Of a stretch of 64,000 nt of DNA, positions 33,772 to 42,733 are shown one piece after another. The DNA is from Planctomycetes bacterium UBA7888. GTDB taxonomy: Bacteria > Planctomycetota > UBA1135. The position numbers were made by a program, and so were the translations under genes. Under the pieces are notes generated by a model. It was not told the origin of the DNA. It saw only the letters and a list, made by a program, of their open reading frames with translations, and did not search any database. The stretch lies in NCBI GenBank assembly GCA_002500505.1, contig DLRM01000028.1, positions 1-64,000 of the forward strand. Reading direction: 5' to 3'. Positions within the stretch are counted from its first letter, which is position 1. Every line of letters begins with the position of its first letter.

Positions 33772-36015
33772 TCATGAGCTTAAGCAGTGAAGCCCATCGA
33801 GTATTGCATTAAAGGTGGGACTGGGCCGCATAGCTTTGGAGCAGAGCTGTGGGTCTGGGTGGTAATATCCACCGAGATCGACTGCCTGCCCTTGCGCCTC
33901 AAGAAGTTCACTCAAAATGGCGTCTTCATTTTCCACAAGAGCCTCGGCAAGAGGCTGGAAACGGTTTTTCAATTCTTCGTCATCCTCTTGGCTAGACAAG
34001 GCTTCCGCCCAGTAGCGGGCAAGAAAATAAGTCGAGCCACGGTTGTCGAGTTCGTCAACTTTACGTGACGGCATGCGACTATTTTCCAAATACTTGCCAA
34101 CTGCTTTATCTAGCGTTTGCGCCAAAATCGAAATACGGTTTTCGCCAGTACTCGCCGCCGCTTGCTCAAAAGAAGGGACAAGCGCACAGTACTCACCCAA
34201 AGAATCCCAGCGAAGATGGCCTTCCTTCACAAATTGCTGGACATGCTTTGGAGCGGAGCCACCAGCACCTGTTTCATAAAGTCCGCCGCCTTGTAATAGA
34301 GGAACAATTGACAGCATCCGAGCACTGGTACCAAGCTCTAAGATTGGAAACAGGTCGGTGAGGTAGTCTCGGAGAACATTACCCGTAACAGCAACGGTGT
34401 CCTCTCCTCGACGAACCCGATTCAAGGAAAACTTCATGGCCTCCACCGGAGCAAGAACCTGGATTTCCAAACCTGACGTGTCGTGGTCGGGAAGATAGGA
34501 TTCGACCTTTTGAATGAGTTGTGCATCGTGAGCGCGGTTTTTATCCAACCAGAAGACGGCTGGGCTGCCAGAAGCACGAGCCCGAGTTACGCAAAGCTTG
34601 ACCCAATCACGAATCGCTTCGTCTTTAGTTTGACACATTCTGTAGATATCCCCTTCAGAAACGGCCTGTTCTAACAAAGTGTCTCCGCTGGCATCCTTCA
34701 CCAGAATGGAGCCGTTGCCCGGGGCCACAAAGGTTTTGTCGTGTGAGCCGTATTCTTCAGCTTTCTTGGCCATCAAGCCCACATTGGCGACATTCCCCAT
34801 TGTCGCTGGATTAAATTGTCCATGCTCTTGGCAGTCTTCAAGGATAGCTTGATACATGGTGGCATAACAGCGATCAGGAATCATCGCAACCGTGTCTTGT
34901 AGGGCGTCATCACGATTCCACATCTTTCCACCGTCCCGGACAACGACCGGCATTGAGGCATCGATAATGACATCGTTCGGAACATGCAAGTTGGTGATTC
35001 CGCGACGAGAATCCACCATGGCCAATGCAGGCCTATTTTCGTAACAAGCATTAATGTCGGCTTCGACTTCCGCTTTCTTTTCTTCTGGGAGGCGATCCAG
35101 TTTCGAAATCACGTCGGCTAGACCAAAATTCACATTCGCCCCAACCCCGGCAAGCACATCGGAATGCTTCTCAAGTGCATCCTCAAAGAAGACCGAAACG
35201 CAGTGCCCAAACAATATCGGGTCCGAAACCTTCATCATGGTTGCTTTCAAGTGAAGTGACAACAAAACTCCGTCCTTCTTGGCAGCAGCAATCTGTTCAG
35301 CATAAAAATCGCGTAGAGCACCAACATTCATTGCGGAAGAGTCAATCACTTCGCCCGCAAGAAGAGAGAGTTCAGATTTCAGGCATTTGGAATCTCCTCC
35401 TTCGTCCACGAACTCAATTGTTACGGTTGTGTCCTGCGATACAGTTGTCGAAACTTCACTTCCATAAAAGTCGCCTTCGGTCATGTGCGAAACGCGAGTT
35501 TGCGACTTGGATTCGGGCCAATCTTTCATCATGCGATGTGGCACTTTTTGGGCAAAGCTCTTTACTGCGGTGGCAGGGCGGCGGTCGGAATTCCCCTCGC
35601 GCAAAACTGGATTCACCGCAGACCCTAGAACGACAGCAAAGCGGGCCTGGAGCTCTCGCTCCGCGCCATCCTTTGGCTCTTCAGGATAGGTCGGCACAGC
35701 AAAACCCTGACCTTGCAATTCCCGAATAGCGTCCTGCAATTGTGGAATTGAGGCGCTGATGTTGGGCAGCTTAATCATGTTCGCCGCTGGCGTTTTCGCC
35801 ATTTCGCCTAGGCGTGACAATTCATCTGGAATGCGTTGCGCCTCAGTAAGAGTCTCTGGGAAATGGGCCAAAATCCGCCCTGCAAGGGAGATATCGGCTG
35901 TTTCCATTTCAACTCCAGTGCCTTGCGTAAAGGCCTTTAGGACAGGGAAGAGTGAATAGCTGGCGAGCGCTGGGGCCTCGTCAACCAAGGTCCAGGTAAT
36001 CTTGGCGGATGACAT
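33772..36015 (-). CDS. icd: Monomeric NADP-dependent isocitrate dehydrogenase
   Basis: A 747-residue protein of the monomeric isocitrate dehydrogenase family (about 740 residues is normal). It converts isocitrate to 2-oxoglutarate with NADPH in the TCA cycle. Family landmarks are the N-terminal ITWTLVDEAPALASYSL, NMIKLPNISASIPQL, GSAVNPVLREGNSDRR (substrate loop) and GSILVKDASGDTLLEQ. It is cytoplasmic, with no signal. It appears monocistronic: 86 bp separate it from the cytochrome gene downstream, and a 195-bp AT-richer gap lies upstream. Confidence 0.96.
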   Translation of the reverse strand: MSSAKITWTLVDEAPALASYSLFPVLKAFTQGTGVEMETADISLAGRILAHFPETLTEAQRIPDELSRLGEMAKTPAANMIKLPNISASIPQLQDAIRELQGQGFAVPTYPEEPKDGAERELQARFAVVLGSAVNPVLREGNSDRRPATAVKSFAQKVPHRMMKDWPESKSQTRVSHMTEGDFYGSEVSTTVSQDTTVTIEFVDEGGDSKCLKSELSLLAGEVIDSSAMNVGALRDFYAEQIAAAKKDGVLLSLHLKATMMKVSDPILFGHCVSVFFEDALEKHSDVLAGVGANVNFGLADVISKLDRLPEEKKAEVEADINACYENRPALAMVDSRRGITNLHVPNDVIIDASMPVVVRDGGKMWNRDDALQDTVAMIPDRCYATMYQAILEDCQEHGQFNPATMGNVANVGLMAKKAEEYGSHDKTFVAPGNGSILVKDASGDTLLEQAVSEGDIYRMCQTKDEAIRDWVKLCVTRARASGSPAVFWLDKNRAHDAQLIQKVESYLPDHDTSGLEIQVLAPVEAMKFSLNRVRRGEDTVAVTGNVLRDYLTDLFPILELGTSARMLSIVPLLQGGGLYETGAGGSAPKHVQQFVKEGHLRWDSLGEYCALVPSFEQAAASTGENRISILAQTLDKAVGKYLENSRMPSRKVDELDNRGSTYFLARYWAEALSSQEDDEELKNRFQPLAEALVENEDAILSELLEAQGQAVDLGGYYHPDPQLCSKAMRPSPTFNAILDGLHCLSS

Positions 36016-36210
36016 GTTGGGGAGTCAGGTTCAGGGGGTTGCCGGTGGCTGAGGAATTATAGGCGCAACTCTATTTCCCATTCACGATTAAGGCTGCCAA
36101 TACCGAGCAACATTACACCCCCCACTGGAACAACCCGGACAATCCCTGCCTGTGACCGAAAAAAAGTATTTTAGAGAAAAGCCGAGCCGTCAATCATGGG
36201 AACAAATGGG

Positions 36211-36609
36211 TCAACAATTCCCAGAATTCATTCTTCCTCGGCACTGACTCGATCCGCAACAGCATTCTTCGAATGCCGTAATGGCCGACTCATTGGACTC
36301 ATAATCATATGTAATTTCTTCCCCAGCTGAAATATCTTGCGTCGCAATGAAATCGAAACCACCACTCTTATTTTTCTCCAACCTGCAATTGGGAGAACAA
36401 GAATGGTTTACCAAAACACCAGGCTCATCTATCAAGATATGTTCGCCATTAAACTCCATTGAGTACTTGTCCCTTTTAGGAAGCGGTCTAACAATCCGGC
36501 TCTCAATGACAACTTCATGTTCCCGGACATTAACGGAAGCATATACAGCCCTCCCAATGTCCTTGCTTAAGTGTTTCTCTACGGCAACCTTGTCAATTGT
36601 TTTATCCAT
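36211..36609 (-). CDS. SET-domain protein-lysine methyltransferase-like protein
   Basis: A 132-residue stand-alone SET-domain protein. The core motifs are NHSCSPNC (68-75), GEEITYDYE (96-104, catalytic Tyr) and a post-SET zinc cluster CCCGSSQCRG (C116/C118/C123). These are the parts needed to bind S-adenosylmethionine and methylate lysine. Bacterial SET proteins of this size occur sporadically, often with evidence of horizontal transfer, and their substrates are mostly unknown. The gene lies in a more AT-rich patch than its neighbours. Just upstream on the same strand is a broken reading frame (36619-36805). It is cytoplasmic. Confidence 0.88.
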   Translation of the reverse strand: MDKTIDKVAVEKHLSKDIGRAVYASVNVREHEVVIESRIVRPLPKRDKYSMEFNGEHILIDEPGVLVNHSCSPNCRLEKNKSGGFDFIATQDISAGEEITYDYESNESAITAFEECCCGSSQCRGRMNSGNC

Positions 36610-36618
36610 TGTTTGTTA

Positions 36619-36805
36619 TTATAGAGCTCTTATAACTTCATCAATGTTTAATGTATCAATATCTTCGTGTAGAGCACTTCCACCTTCAATGAATTGAATC
36701 GTCTAGTGCTCGGTCAAAGAACTTGAATGCTGCAGGAAGTGTCTCTTGGGCAATAGTTAGGCGCTCGACACCTTCACAAAGGTCGAACTCAACGGGACAC
36801 TCATG
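36619..36805 (-). pseudogene. Frameshifted gene remnant upstream of the SET gene
   Basis: On the minus strand two adjacent frames give protein-like sequence that joins if one frameshift is allowed. The first contains GVERLTIAQETLPAAFKFFD and ends in DDSIH-stop. The second continues from QFIEGGSALHED to NIDEVIRAL-stop at 36619. Neither part has a usable ATG, and the first is preceded directly by a stop. I read it as the tail of a gene lost by truncation plus frameshift, or as a sequencing or assembly error. The product family is not recognised. Its stop lies 9 bp before the SET gene start, so they were probably once an operon. Confidence 0.4.
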
Positions 36806-36856
36806 CTAACGCAAAGATTCAGCCAGAAATCCTGCGCTGATGATCTTATTTCCCAA

Positions 36857-38026
36857 TTACTTAACATCAACCTCTTCACTCCCGGCCGCAAGCATGACAT
36901 TTTGCGCAAGGAATTCATAGTCATCGCGCACGTTGTATAGCTGGGAAGATACACGCAAAATACGCAAATCATTCCAGCTAAAAACTGGGACCTCGATTCC
37001 AAGGGAAAGCAGTTGGCTGTAAAACAATTCTGGGTCTCCTGGTGGAAGTGGAATGCTGGCGATTGCCCCAATCATGGCATCCGGAGCGGGCGGCGCAATT
37101 GAAAGAGCCGTGCACAAAATATCCCTCGCTTCCAGAGCCATCTTCCGGTTGGCCTGCATGATGTCAGGCCATCCCCCACTTGCCAAACTGTCCAAAGCTG
37201 CGATTGCAGCCGGCACACACAACCAAGGCGTAAAATCATCAGTCCCCTTCCAAGAGAACTCTTCCACGAAACGACTTGGCTCTGGGCTGCCTTCGCTCGC
37301 ACCATGAGAAATAGACACGGGTCGGACTTCATCCTGGCAATCTTCCCGGACCCACAAAAAACCCGCCCCCTTCGGAGCGCACATCCATTTATGACAGTTC
37401 CCCGTATAGTAATCTGCACCGACATGATTCAGATTGAGAGGCAACATTCCTGGTGCATGAGCACCGTCAACTAACACGCGAACACCTTCTGAACGAAGGA
37501 CTGGAATCATCCGGTCAATGGGGAGCACCAAAGCCGTTGGTGACGTGACATGGTCCAACAAGGCAAGTCGTGTTCGTGGAGTGACCATTTCTAAAACCTG
37601 GTCCACCGCAATATCAGGCGACACCAGCGGGAATGGGATTTCGGCAACATCAACTTCAAGGCCAAACTGTCCCGCAACAAAATCAACCGCATTGCGACAA
37701 GCCTGATATCCATGATCGGTCACTAAAACGCGATCTCCCGCCTCCCACGGAAAAGAACGCAACACCGAATTTACCCCCTCCGTTGCATTATTCACGAAAA
37801 CCAAATCATTTGGTTGTGCTCCCAAAAAGGAAGCCAAGATTAATCGCGCTTCATCAAGAGCGGGACGTAATTGTCGCACCATAAAATCAATAGGCTGCTC
37901 CTCCATGCGGCGGCGCAGTTCATTTTGATGCTCCTGTACCACACTCAGGACAGCGCCATAAGAACCATGGTTCAGGTAGGTCACCCCAGAATCGAGGGTC
38001 CAGTAACGTAGCAGCTCCTTGTCCAC
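36857..38026 (-). CDS. PLP-dependent class V aminotransferase (CefD/isopenicillin epimerase-like)
   Basis: A 389-residue fold-type I PLP enzyme of the aminotransferase class V family, subgroup resembling isopenicillin N epimerase, cysteine desulfurase and kynureninase. Seen are the N-terminal TYLNHGSYGAV, the cofactor Asp in VLVDGAHAPG, and the Schiff-base Lys in TGNCHKWMCAPKG. The substrate may be an amino acid or peptide for epimerisation, desulfuration or C-S/C-N lysis, and cannot be fixed. The start is GTG at 38026. The Tat-exported TIM-barrel gene on the other strand starts within 20 bp, leaving almost no room for two independent promoters. Confidence 0.88.
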   Translation of the reverse strand: MDKELLRYWTLDSGVTYLNHGSYGAVLSVVQEHQNELRRRMEEQPIDFMVRQLRPALDEARLILASFLGAQPNDLVFVNNATEGVNSVLRSFPWEAGDRVLVTDHGYQACRNAVDFVAGQFGLEVDVAEIPFPLVSPDIAVDQVLEMVTPRTRLALLDHVTSPTALVLPIDRMIPVLRSEGVRVLVDGAHAPGMLPLNLNHVGADYYTGNCHKWMCAPKGAGFLWVREDCQDEVRPVSISHGASEGSPEPSRFVEEFSWKGTDDFTPWLCVPAAIAALDSLASGGWPDIMQANRKMALEARDILCTALSIAPPAPDAMIGAIASIPLPPGDPELFYSQLLSLGIEVPVFSWNDLRILRVSSQLYNVRDDYEFLAQNVMLAAGSEEVDVK

Positions 38027-38044
38027 GGCCTTATGCTAACGGAA

Positions 38045-38947
38045 ATGAAGAGCCGACGAAACTTCCTCCGATCCATGCTCGCCGCAACGAGCCTCCCCCT
38101 CCTTCCGGGATGCGCCAATAACGCGGGCGTATTGACCCAAAGCCCCTGGTTTAGGCTCTCTCTTGCAGAATGGTCCTTTCACCGCACCCTTTTCAGCAAA
38201 AAGATGACCAACCTCGATTTTCCGTCAGCTGCAGCTGAACTCGGATTTGAAGGTGTGGAATACGTAAATCAATTTTTTAAAGACAAAGCCAAAGACGAAG
38301 CATACTTGGCTGAGCTAAATAATCGCTGTACGGACTCCGGTGTTCAATCCTTGCTCATTATGTGCGACGGCGAAGGTGCCCTCGGTGACCCCAATGAGGC
38401 AAAGCGCAAACGCGCGGTTGAAAACCACCTCAAATGGCTCGACGCCGCAAATGCGCTCGACTGTCATTCAATCCGGGTCAACGCCAGTAGCAGTGGAAGC
38501 TGGGAGGAGCAAGCTCAACGTGCTGCCGACGGGCTTCGTGCACTAACCGAAGAAGGCGCAAAACGTGGGCTCTCCATAATTGTCGAGAATCATGGCGGCC
38601 TTTCCTCCAATGGGGCCTGGCTTTCTCAAGTGATTAGAGAGGTGGACCACCAAGGTTGTGGCACGCTCCCCGACTTTGGAAACTTCAATCTCGGTGGTGG
38701 CAAAACCTATGACCGCTACAAAGGTGTTTCAGAAATGATGCCCTTCGCCAAAGCCGTCAGCGCAAAGTCTCACGAGTTTGATGACTCTGGAATCGAAGTA
38801 CACACCGATTATGCCCGAATGTTAAAAATCGTAAAAGACGCCGGCTATCGTGGCTTCATTGGTGTGGAGTACGAAGGGGGCGCCCACTCCGAGCTTGAAG
38901 GCATTGTCCTAACCCGCGATTTGCTTAAGCGGCACCAATGCTCCTAA
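38045..38947 (+). CDS. Tat lipoprotein, sugar isomerase/epimerase-like TIM barrel
   Basis: A 300-residue TIM-barrel protein of the xylose-isomerase-like family. It has a combined twin-arginine and lipobox signal (MKSRRNFLRSMLAATSLPLL followed by PGC). Metal-ligand segments typical of the fold are GVEYVNQF, IIVENHGG, LPDFGNF, AKSHEFDD and FIGVEYEGG. I prefer ATG 38045 because it opens the twin-arginine signal. ATG 38033 would add four residues. Its end overlaps the PQQ-type dehydrogenase gene by 10 bp, so the two are probably co-translated and may act on one substrate. Confidence 0.87.
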   Translation: MKSRRNFLRSMLAATSLPLLPGCANNAGVLTQSPWFRLSLAEWSFHRTLFSKKMTNLDFPSAAAELGFEGVEYVNQFFKDKAKDEAYLAELNNRCTDSGVQSLLIMCDGEGALGDPNEAKRKRAVENHLKWLDAANALDCHSIRVNASSSGSWEEQAQRAADGLRALTEEGAKRGLSIIVENHGGLSSNGAWLSQVIREVDHQGCGTLPDFGNFNLGGGKTYDRYKGVSEMMPFAKAVSAKSHEFDDSGIEVHTDYARMLKIVKDAGYRGFIGVEYEGGAHSELEGIVLTRDLLKRHQCS

Positions 38948-39999
38948 CCCTCGCCCTTCTTCAGCTTAATTTGGAGCCCGTAGTCGAAGGTCTTAACTCC
39001 CCGATTCATGCAACTGCAATTCAGTCCGACCCTTTGGCTCTTTATATCGCCGAACGCAAAGGACGCATTCTTCGACTTCAGGGCAAAAACTTAAGCCTCA
39101 TTTTAGATATCTCCGACAAAATCGACACTAAAAGCGAACGTGGCCTCTTGGCAATCGCTTTCCCGCCTAACGCAAAAAACGCTGATACTCTCTTTGCTCA
39201 CTATAGCGACGAAAAAGGTACGACCCATCTCTCGAAATTTGAAATCGACCTTCAAGGAAACCGTGAAACGATTCTCTTTACTCAGAAACAACCGTGGGCG
39301 AATCACAACGGCGGCCAAATTTGCTTCGGCCCTGACGACGCCCTCTATCTAGGGCTCGGCGACGGTGGAGCGGCCAACGACCCGCACGATAACGGGCAAA
39401 ATCGAGAAACCTATCTCGGTGGAATCATCCGTTTCGACCTTACCCAAAAAGAAGTCAGGCCTGAGCTCTGGCACTGGGGCCTTCGCAACCCTTGGCGTTT
39501 TTCATTCGACCGAAAGACAGGTGACTTGTGGATTGGCGATGTTGGCCAAAACAAGTGGGAAGAAATTGATTTTGCCTCCGTGAGCGAAAAACATCTCAAC
39601 TTTGGTTGGCGTTGGCGCGAAGGGCAGCACGATTTCAAGCCTGCAAAATCAACTGATCAAGATGCGCCTTGGCGAGCCACTCTACGTGAACCGGCTTGGG
39701 AATATGCCCAAGGCGGAACTCCTCGATCCTGCTCCGTCACTGGAGGATTTGTTTATCGAGGAAAGAAACTTGGAGACTCCCTCCAGGGGCACTACTTCTT
39801 CGGGGACTGGGCTAGCGGTGTAGTCTGGTCTGGAAAACCAACCCTTAAGGAGGGGGCCACTATCCTTACGGATATCAAAGAGCACCCGAAACTAAACCTT
39901 GGCTTCGGTCTCGCCTCCTTTGCAGAGGACGAAAACGGCGAAATTTATCTCATCAACATGCCAGAAGGGTCCATTTCTCGGCTAATTATCGATTCTTGA
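38938..39999 (+). CDS. PQQ-type aldose/glucose-sorbosone dehydrogenase
   Basis: A 353-residue exported six-bladed propeller of the soluble aldose sugar dehydrogenase (Gdh/SNDH, YliI-like) family. The signal is short (MLLTLALLQL). Family motifs are ERGLLAIAFPP, the WANHNGGQICFGPD segment (catalytic-His region), YLGLGDGGAANDP, the LRNPWRFSFD loop, GDVGQNKWEEID and YFFGDWASGVVW. Members bind PQQ and Ca2+ and oxidise aldoses to lactones in the periplasm. It is coupled by a 10-bp overlap to the upstream TIM-barrel gene. Confidence 0.92.
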   Translation: MLLTLALLQLNLEPVVEGLNSPIHATAIQSDPLALYIAERKGRILRLQGKNLSLILDISDKIDTKSERGLLAIAFPPNAKNADTLFAHYSDEKGTTHLSKFEIDLQGNRETILFTQKQPWANHNGGQICFGPDDALYLGLGDGGAANDPHDNGQNRETYLGGIIRFDLTQKEVRPELWHWGLRNPWRFSFDRKTGDLWIGDVGQNKWEEIDFASVSEKHLNFGWRWREGQHDFKPAKSTDQDAPWRATLREPAWEYAQGGTPRSCSVTGGFVYRGKKLGDSLQGHYFFGDWASGVVWSGKPTLKEGATILTDIKEHPKLNLGFGLASFAEDENGEIYLINMPEGSISRLIIDS

Positions 40000-40028
40000 A
40001 ACTCTTACGCGGGCTCCACCTTTTAAGG

Positions 40029-40799
40029 TCAGAATCCCCGCCGGCGAAAGCTGCAAATCGAAGCTGCAACAGAAACCAAAGAAACCGCCGCAAGGGTGCA
40101 AGCCTCCTGCATAGGGAACTCACCTCTTGTAAATTTCAGAGTCACATCCAGATCAATAATATTAAAGATGGAGTAATTCCAAAGCTCGGGAATAAGGTAA
40201 AAGGCCATCTGGAGAATAGACACACCTAAAACAAGAATTGCCGCCTTGATTTGATTCGAAAACAACGTGGAAAAAAACATGGTGATTGAAAAAGCAGCCA
40301 AAGGAAACAGCCAAGCAAAGACAGTTGCAGCAAGGGCGGTCTTTATATCTAAAACCTCTTCCACCTGCGGCGCAAGATAAGCCGCGAGACAAGTCGTTGC
40401 CAAGAGGGGAACAAGCAGAAGGACAGCCCCTGCAAACCACCGTTCCATAAGGATTCGTGAGCGAGAAATGGGTCGCGATAAAAGAAGTTCCGCCGTCCGA
40501 TTGTCCACTTCCCGGGCAACAATACCTGAGCCCATCAAACCAGCAGCGGCAACCCCGAACATTCCCGCCCCTCGGAACAAATGTTGAACGGCAAAGTAAG
40601 CCCAGAACCCCTCTCGTTCAAAACCTTCGGCGAACTCCTTAAGCGGTTCGAAGGGCAAATACTGAACAAGAGTCAAAATTCCAGCATCACGAAGGTTGGG
40701 CCAATAAAGAGTGGCTGCAGTAAGCGCAGCCCCCAATATACCGGTATAACCCAACGCCAACATCCGGTGCTCTCGCCAAAACAAACGCGCAAGCATCAT
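40029..40799 (-). CDS. ABC-2 type transporter permease
   Basis: A 256-residue membrane protein with about six hydrophobic segments. It has the ABC-2 export-permease layout: MLARLFWREHR N-terminus, a long extracytoplasmic loop, and GMFGVAAAGLMGSGIVAREVDNRTAELLLSRPISR, the conserved cytoplasmic coupling region. It pairs with the ATPase encoded just upstream on the same strand (4-bp overlap). The cargo is unknown and may be a lipid, drug or polysaccharide. Confidence 0.88.
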   Translation of the reverse strand: MMLARLFWREHRMLALGYTGILGAALTAATLYWPNLRDAGILTLVQYLPFEPLKEFAEGFEREGFWAYFAVQHLFRGAGMFGVAAAGLMGSGIVAREVDNRTAELLLSRPISRSRILMERWFAGAVLLLVPLLATTCLAAYLAPQVEEVLDIKTALAATVFAWLFPLAAFSITMFFSTLFSNQIKAAILVLGVSILQMAFYLIPELWNYSIFNIIDLDVTLKFTRGEFPMQEACTLAAVSLVSVAASICSFRRRGF

Positions 40800-41605
40800 T
40801 GTTTTCCTTCCTTGCCCTCAGGGCCATACAAGCTTGCGAATACATCTTCCAAATCACCCGAAACGGCAGAGACTTCGGCAGGAATACCTTTAAGGGCTGC
40901 AAAAACCTTCTCACGGTTTTCCTCTTGAAAACTAAGTTGTAAAAATTGGGAAGCTTCCGACAAAATTTCTTCTAGAGCTCCGCAACGCATAAGTTCCCCA
41001 TTGCGCAAGAATCCAACTCTATCGCAAACCCGTTCCACGCTTGAAAGATCATGCGAGGAAAAGAAAACGGTGCGCCCTTGAGAGGCACAATCTCGAATAA
41101 TGGCCTCTACTTTCCTTCGAGCCTCAGGGTCCAATCCCTCCATCGGTTCATCCAGTAAAATAACTTCACCCCCGCTAGCAATCGCTTGAGTAAGAAGCAA
41201 TTTTCGTTTCATGCCATGAGAAAGCGCGCGCACCCTTTGATGCAGAGGGATACCAAATGTTTCTACCATCTGAAGAGCTCCTGAAAAGTCAGCGCTTTTG
41301 TAGAAAGAAAGGCAAAAGCTCAAAAATCCTTTCACGCGCATGGATTCGTAGAGCGAAGTTTCCCCTGGGGCGTACCCAAGTCGTTTTCGTGCGGCCAAAG
41401 GGTTCTTGAGAACATTCACCCCACAGATATCCAAGCTTCCTGAATCTGGTCTTGCAATTCCGGCAAGACACTTCAAGAAGGTGGTCTTTCCGGAGCCATT
41501 TGAGCCTACAAAACCAAACACTTCGCCCTTCTGAATAGTCAGGCTCACATCCCGCAGCACTTCATTGCTGCCGTAACTTTTTCGGAGTTCTACGCTCTGA
41601 ATCAT
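40796..41605 (-). CDS. ABC transporter ATP-binding protein
   Basis: A 269-residue ATPase of an ABC-2-type exporter. It has Walker A GSNGSGKTT, a Q-loop around GYAPGETSLYE, an ABC-signature variant LSHGMKRKL, Walker B VILLDEPMEGLD and the H-loop in FFSSHDLSS. It powers the permease encoded at 40029 (overlapping genes). It is divergent from the squalene/phytoene synthase gene with 30 bp between starts, so regulation may be shared. No substrate is evident. Confidence 0.93.
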   Translation of the reverse strand: MIQSVELRKSYGSNEVLRDVSLTIQKGEVFGFVGSNGSGKTTFLKCLAGIARPDSGSLDICGVNVLKNPLAARKRLGYAPGETSLYESMRVKGFLSFCLSFYKSADFSGALQMVETFGIPLHQRVRALSHGMKRKLLLTQAIASGGEVILLDEPMEGLDPEARRKVEAIIRDCASQGRTVFFSSHDLSSVERVCDRVGFLRNGELMRCGALEEILSEASQFLQLSFQEENREKVFAALKGIPAEVSAVSGDLEDVFASLYGPEGKEGKQ

Positions 41606-41635
41606 GGGAAGATTTTAAAGTAGCGGGCTCATTTC

Positions 41636-42733
41636 ATGTTTAAAGTCCCCTTCTTCCTGCGTCGACCGTGGATATTGTTGCGTGACGCCTTTTTGGACCG
41701 GGACCAGCCGAATTTAACGCGCCTACGAGAAATTCAAAACCCAGAAGCTTTTCTTTGGGCCATTCTCCCCCATGCCGCCCGAACTTTCTCCGCCTGTATT
41801 GCCATGCTTCCCGCTCGTCAAGCCAGAGCAGCCGCAGTCGGCTATCTATATTGCCGCATTTTGGACACCTATGAAGACTTGCACCCCAATCCAGAAAAAC
41901 GAGAACAGGTTCTCAGAGGGTTTGGGGAACGCCTCCGCAATCCACCCTTCCACACAGCTCCCCCAGTCCCCAAAGACACGAATTATGGAAACCGCGACCT
42001 GTCACATCTGCTTTTGGTGGATCGGTGCCATTTAGTTGACCAAGTCTTCCTAACGCTACCTGAAGAACAAAAGAACGCGATTCGAGAGCTTGTTTCAAAC
42101 ATGGCAGAGGGAATGGCCTGGGCTTCCCAGCGTTTCCGAGAACAAAAGGGAGCTCTAGTCGGTGAAGACCAACTTCTCCAATACTGCCGTCATGTGTTGG
42201 GGAATCCTGTTTTATTCTCCATTCGCCTTATGCAAGGCAAACCCGCATCTCCGGAACAGGCGATGGACGCTTTGAAGGTTGGGGAGCTTGTCCAGCTTGC
42301 TAATGTGACAAGAGATATCGAAAAGGATCTCGACCGAGGCGTGGGCTACCACGAAGACTTGCTTCCCATCCTCCAAGGAGAACGTTCAGGGGAGCACTCA
42401 ACCAAGACTGAAGTCATCCGGCAAACGCGAGAACAAATCTTGCGCATCGCTCTTCTTCGCGGAGACTCTTACCGCCGCATGGTTGAAGGAATGAACCTCC
42501 CAACTTGGAGCCTTGCGAGGGGAGCCGCTGTCCTCATGTTTCTTTTCACAGACCGTTACTGGCGATCATGCGCGCGGCGCACGGGAATTCCTCATTGGGA
42601 GGGGCCCAAGGGGGCCCTCCCTATTCTGCTACACACCCTTCCAGCAGTTATTTCAGCTCGTTGGTGCGACCGTATCCTCAGGCGCATCGAAAGAAGTTTC
42701 GCTTCGGTCGCTTCCACCCCCACTCGAAGCTGA
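41636..42733 (+). CDS. Squalene/phytoene synthase-family prenyltransferase
   Basis: A 365-residue class I head-to-head prenyl synthase. It has the two Asp-rich metal-binding motifs, D77-D81 (ILDTYED) and D227-D231 (TRDIEKD), with GVGYHEDLL following, as in squalene and farnesyl-diphosphate farnesyltransferases. It would condense two isoprenyl diphosphates to squalene, phytoene or a related product. A C-terminal hydrophobic region may touch the membrane. No other isoprenoid gene lies nearby except the exported squalene-cyclase-fold protein at 14322. Its 3' end overlaps the end of fadE on the other strand by 81 bp. Confidence 0.9.
   Translation: MFKVPFFLRRPWILLRDAFLDRDQPNLTRLREIQNPEAFLWAILPHAARTFSACIAMLPARQARAAAVGYLYCRILDTYEDLHPNPEKREQVLRGFGERLRNPPFHTAPPVPKDTNYGNRDLSHLLLVDRCHLVDQVFLTLPEEQKNAIRELVSNMAEGMAWASQRFREQKGALVGEDQLLQYCRHVLGNPVLFSIRLMQGKPASPEQAMDALKVGELVQLANVTRDIEKDLDRGVGYHEDLLPILQGERSGEHSTKTEVIRQTREQILRIALLRGDSYRRMVEGMNLPTWSLARGAAVLMFLFTDRYWRSCARRTGIPHWEGPKGALPILLHTLPAVISARWCDRILRRIERSFASVASTPTRS

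Noticed and set aside
35175..35729. A 184-codon plus-strand frame opposite icd
   Set aside because: Low-complexity Ser/Arg/Gln-rich translation antisense to conserved isocitrate dehydrogenase sequence.
36211..38026. Natural-product cluster built on the SET protein and the CefD-like aminotransferase
   Set aside because: No peptide synthetase, RiPP precursor or tailoring gene is seen, and composition and strand context suggest unrelated neighbours.
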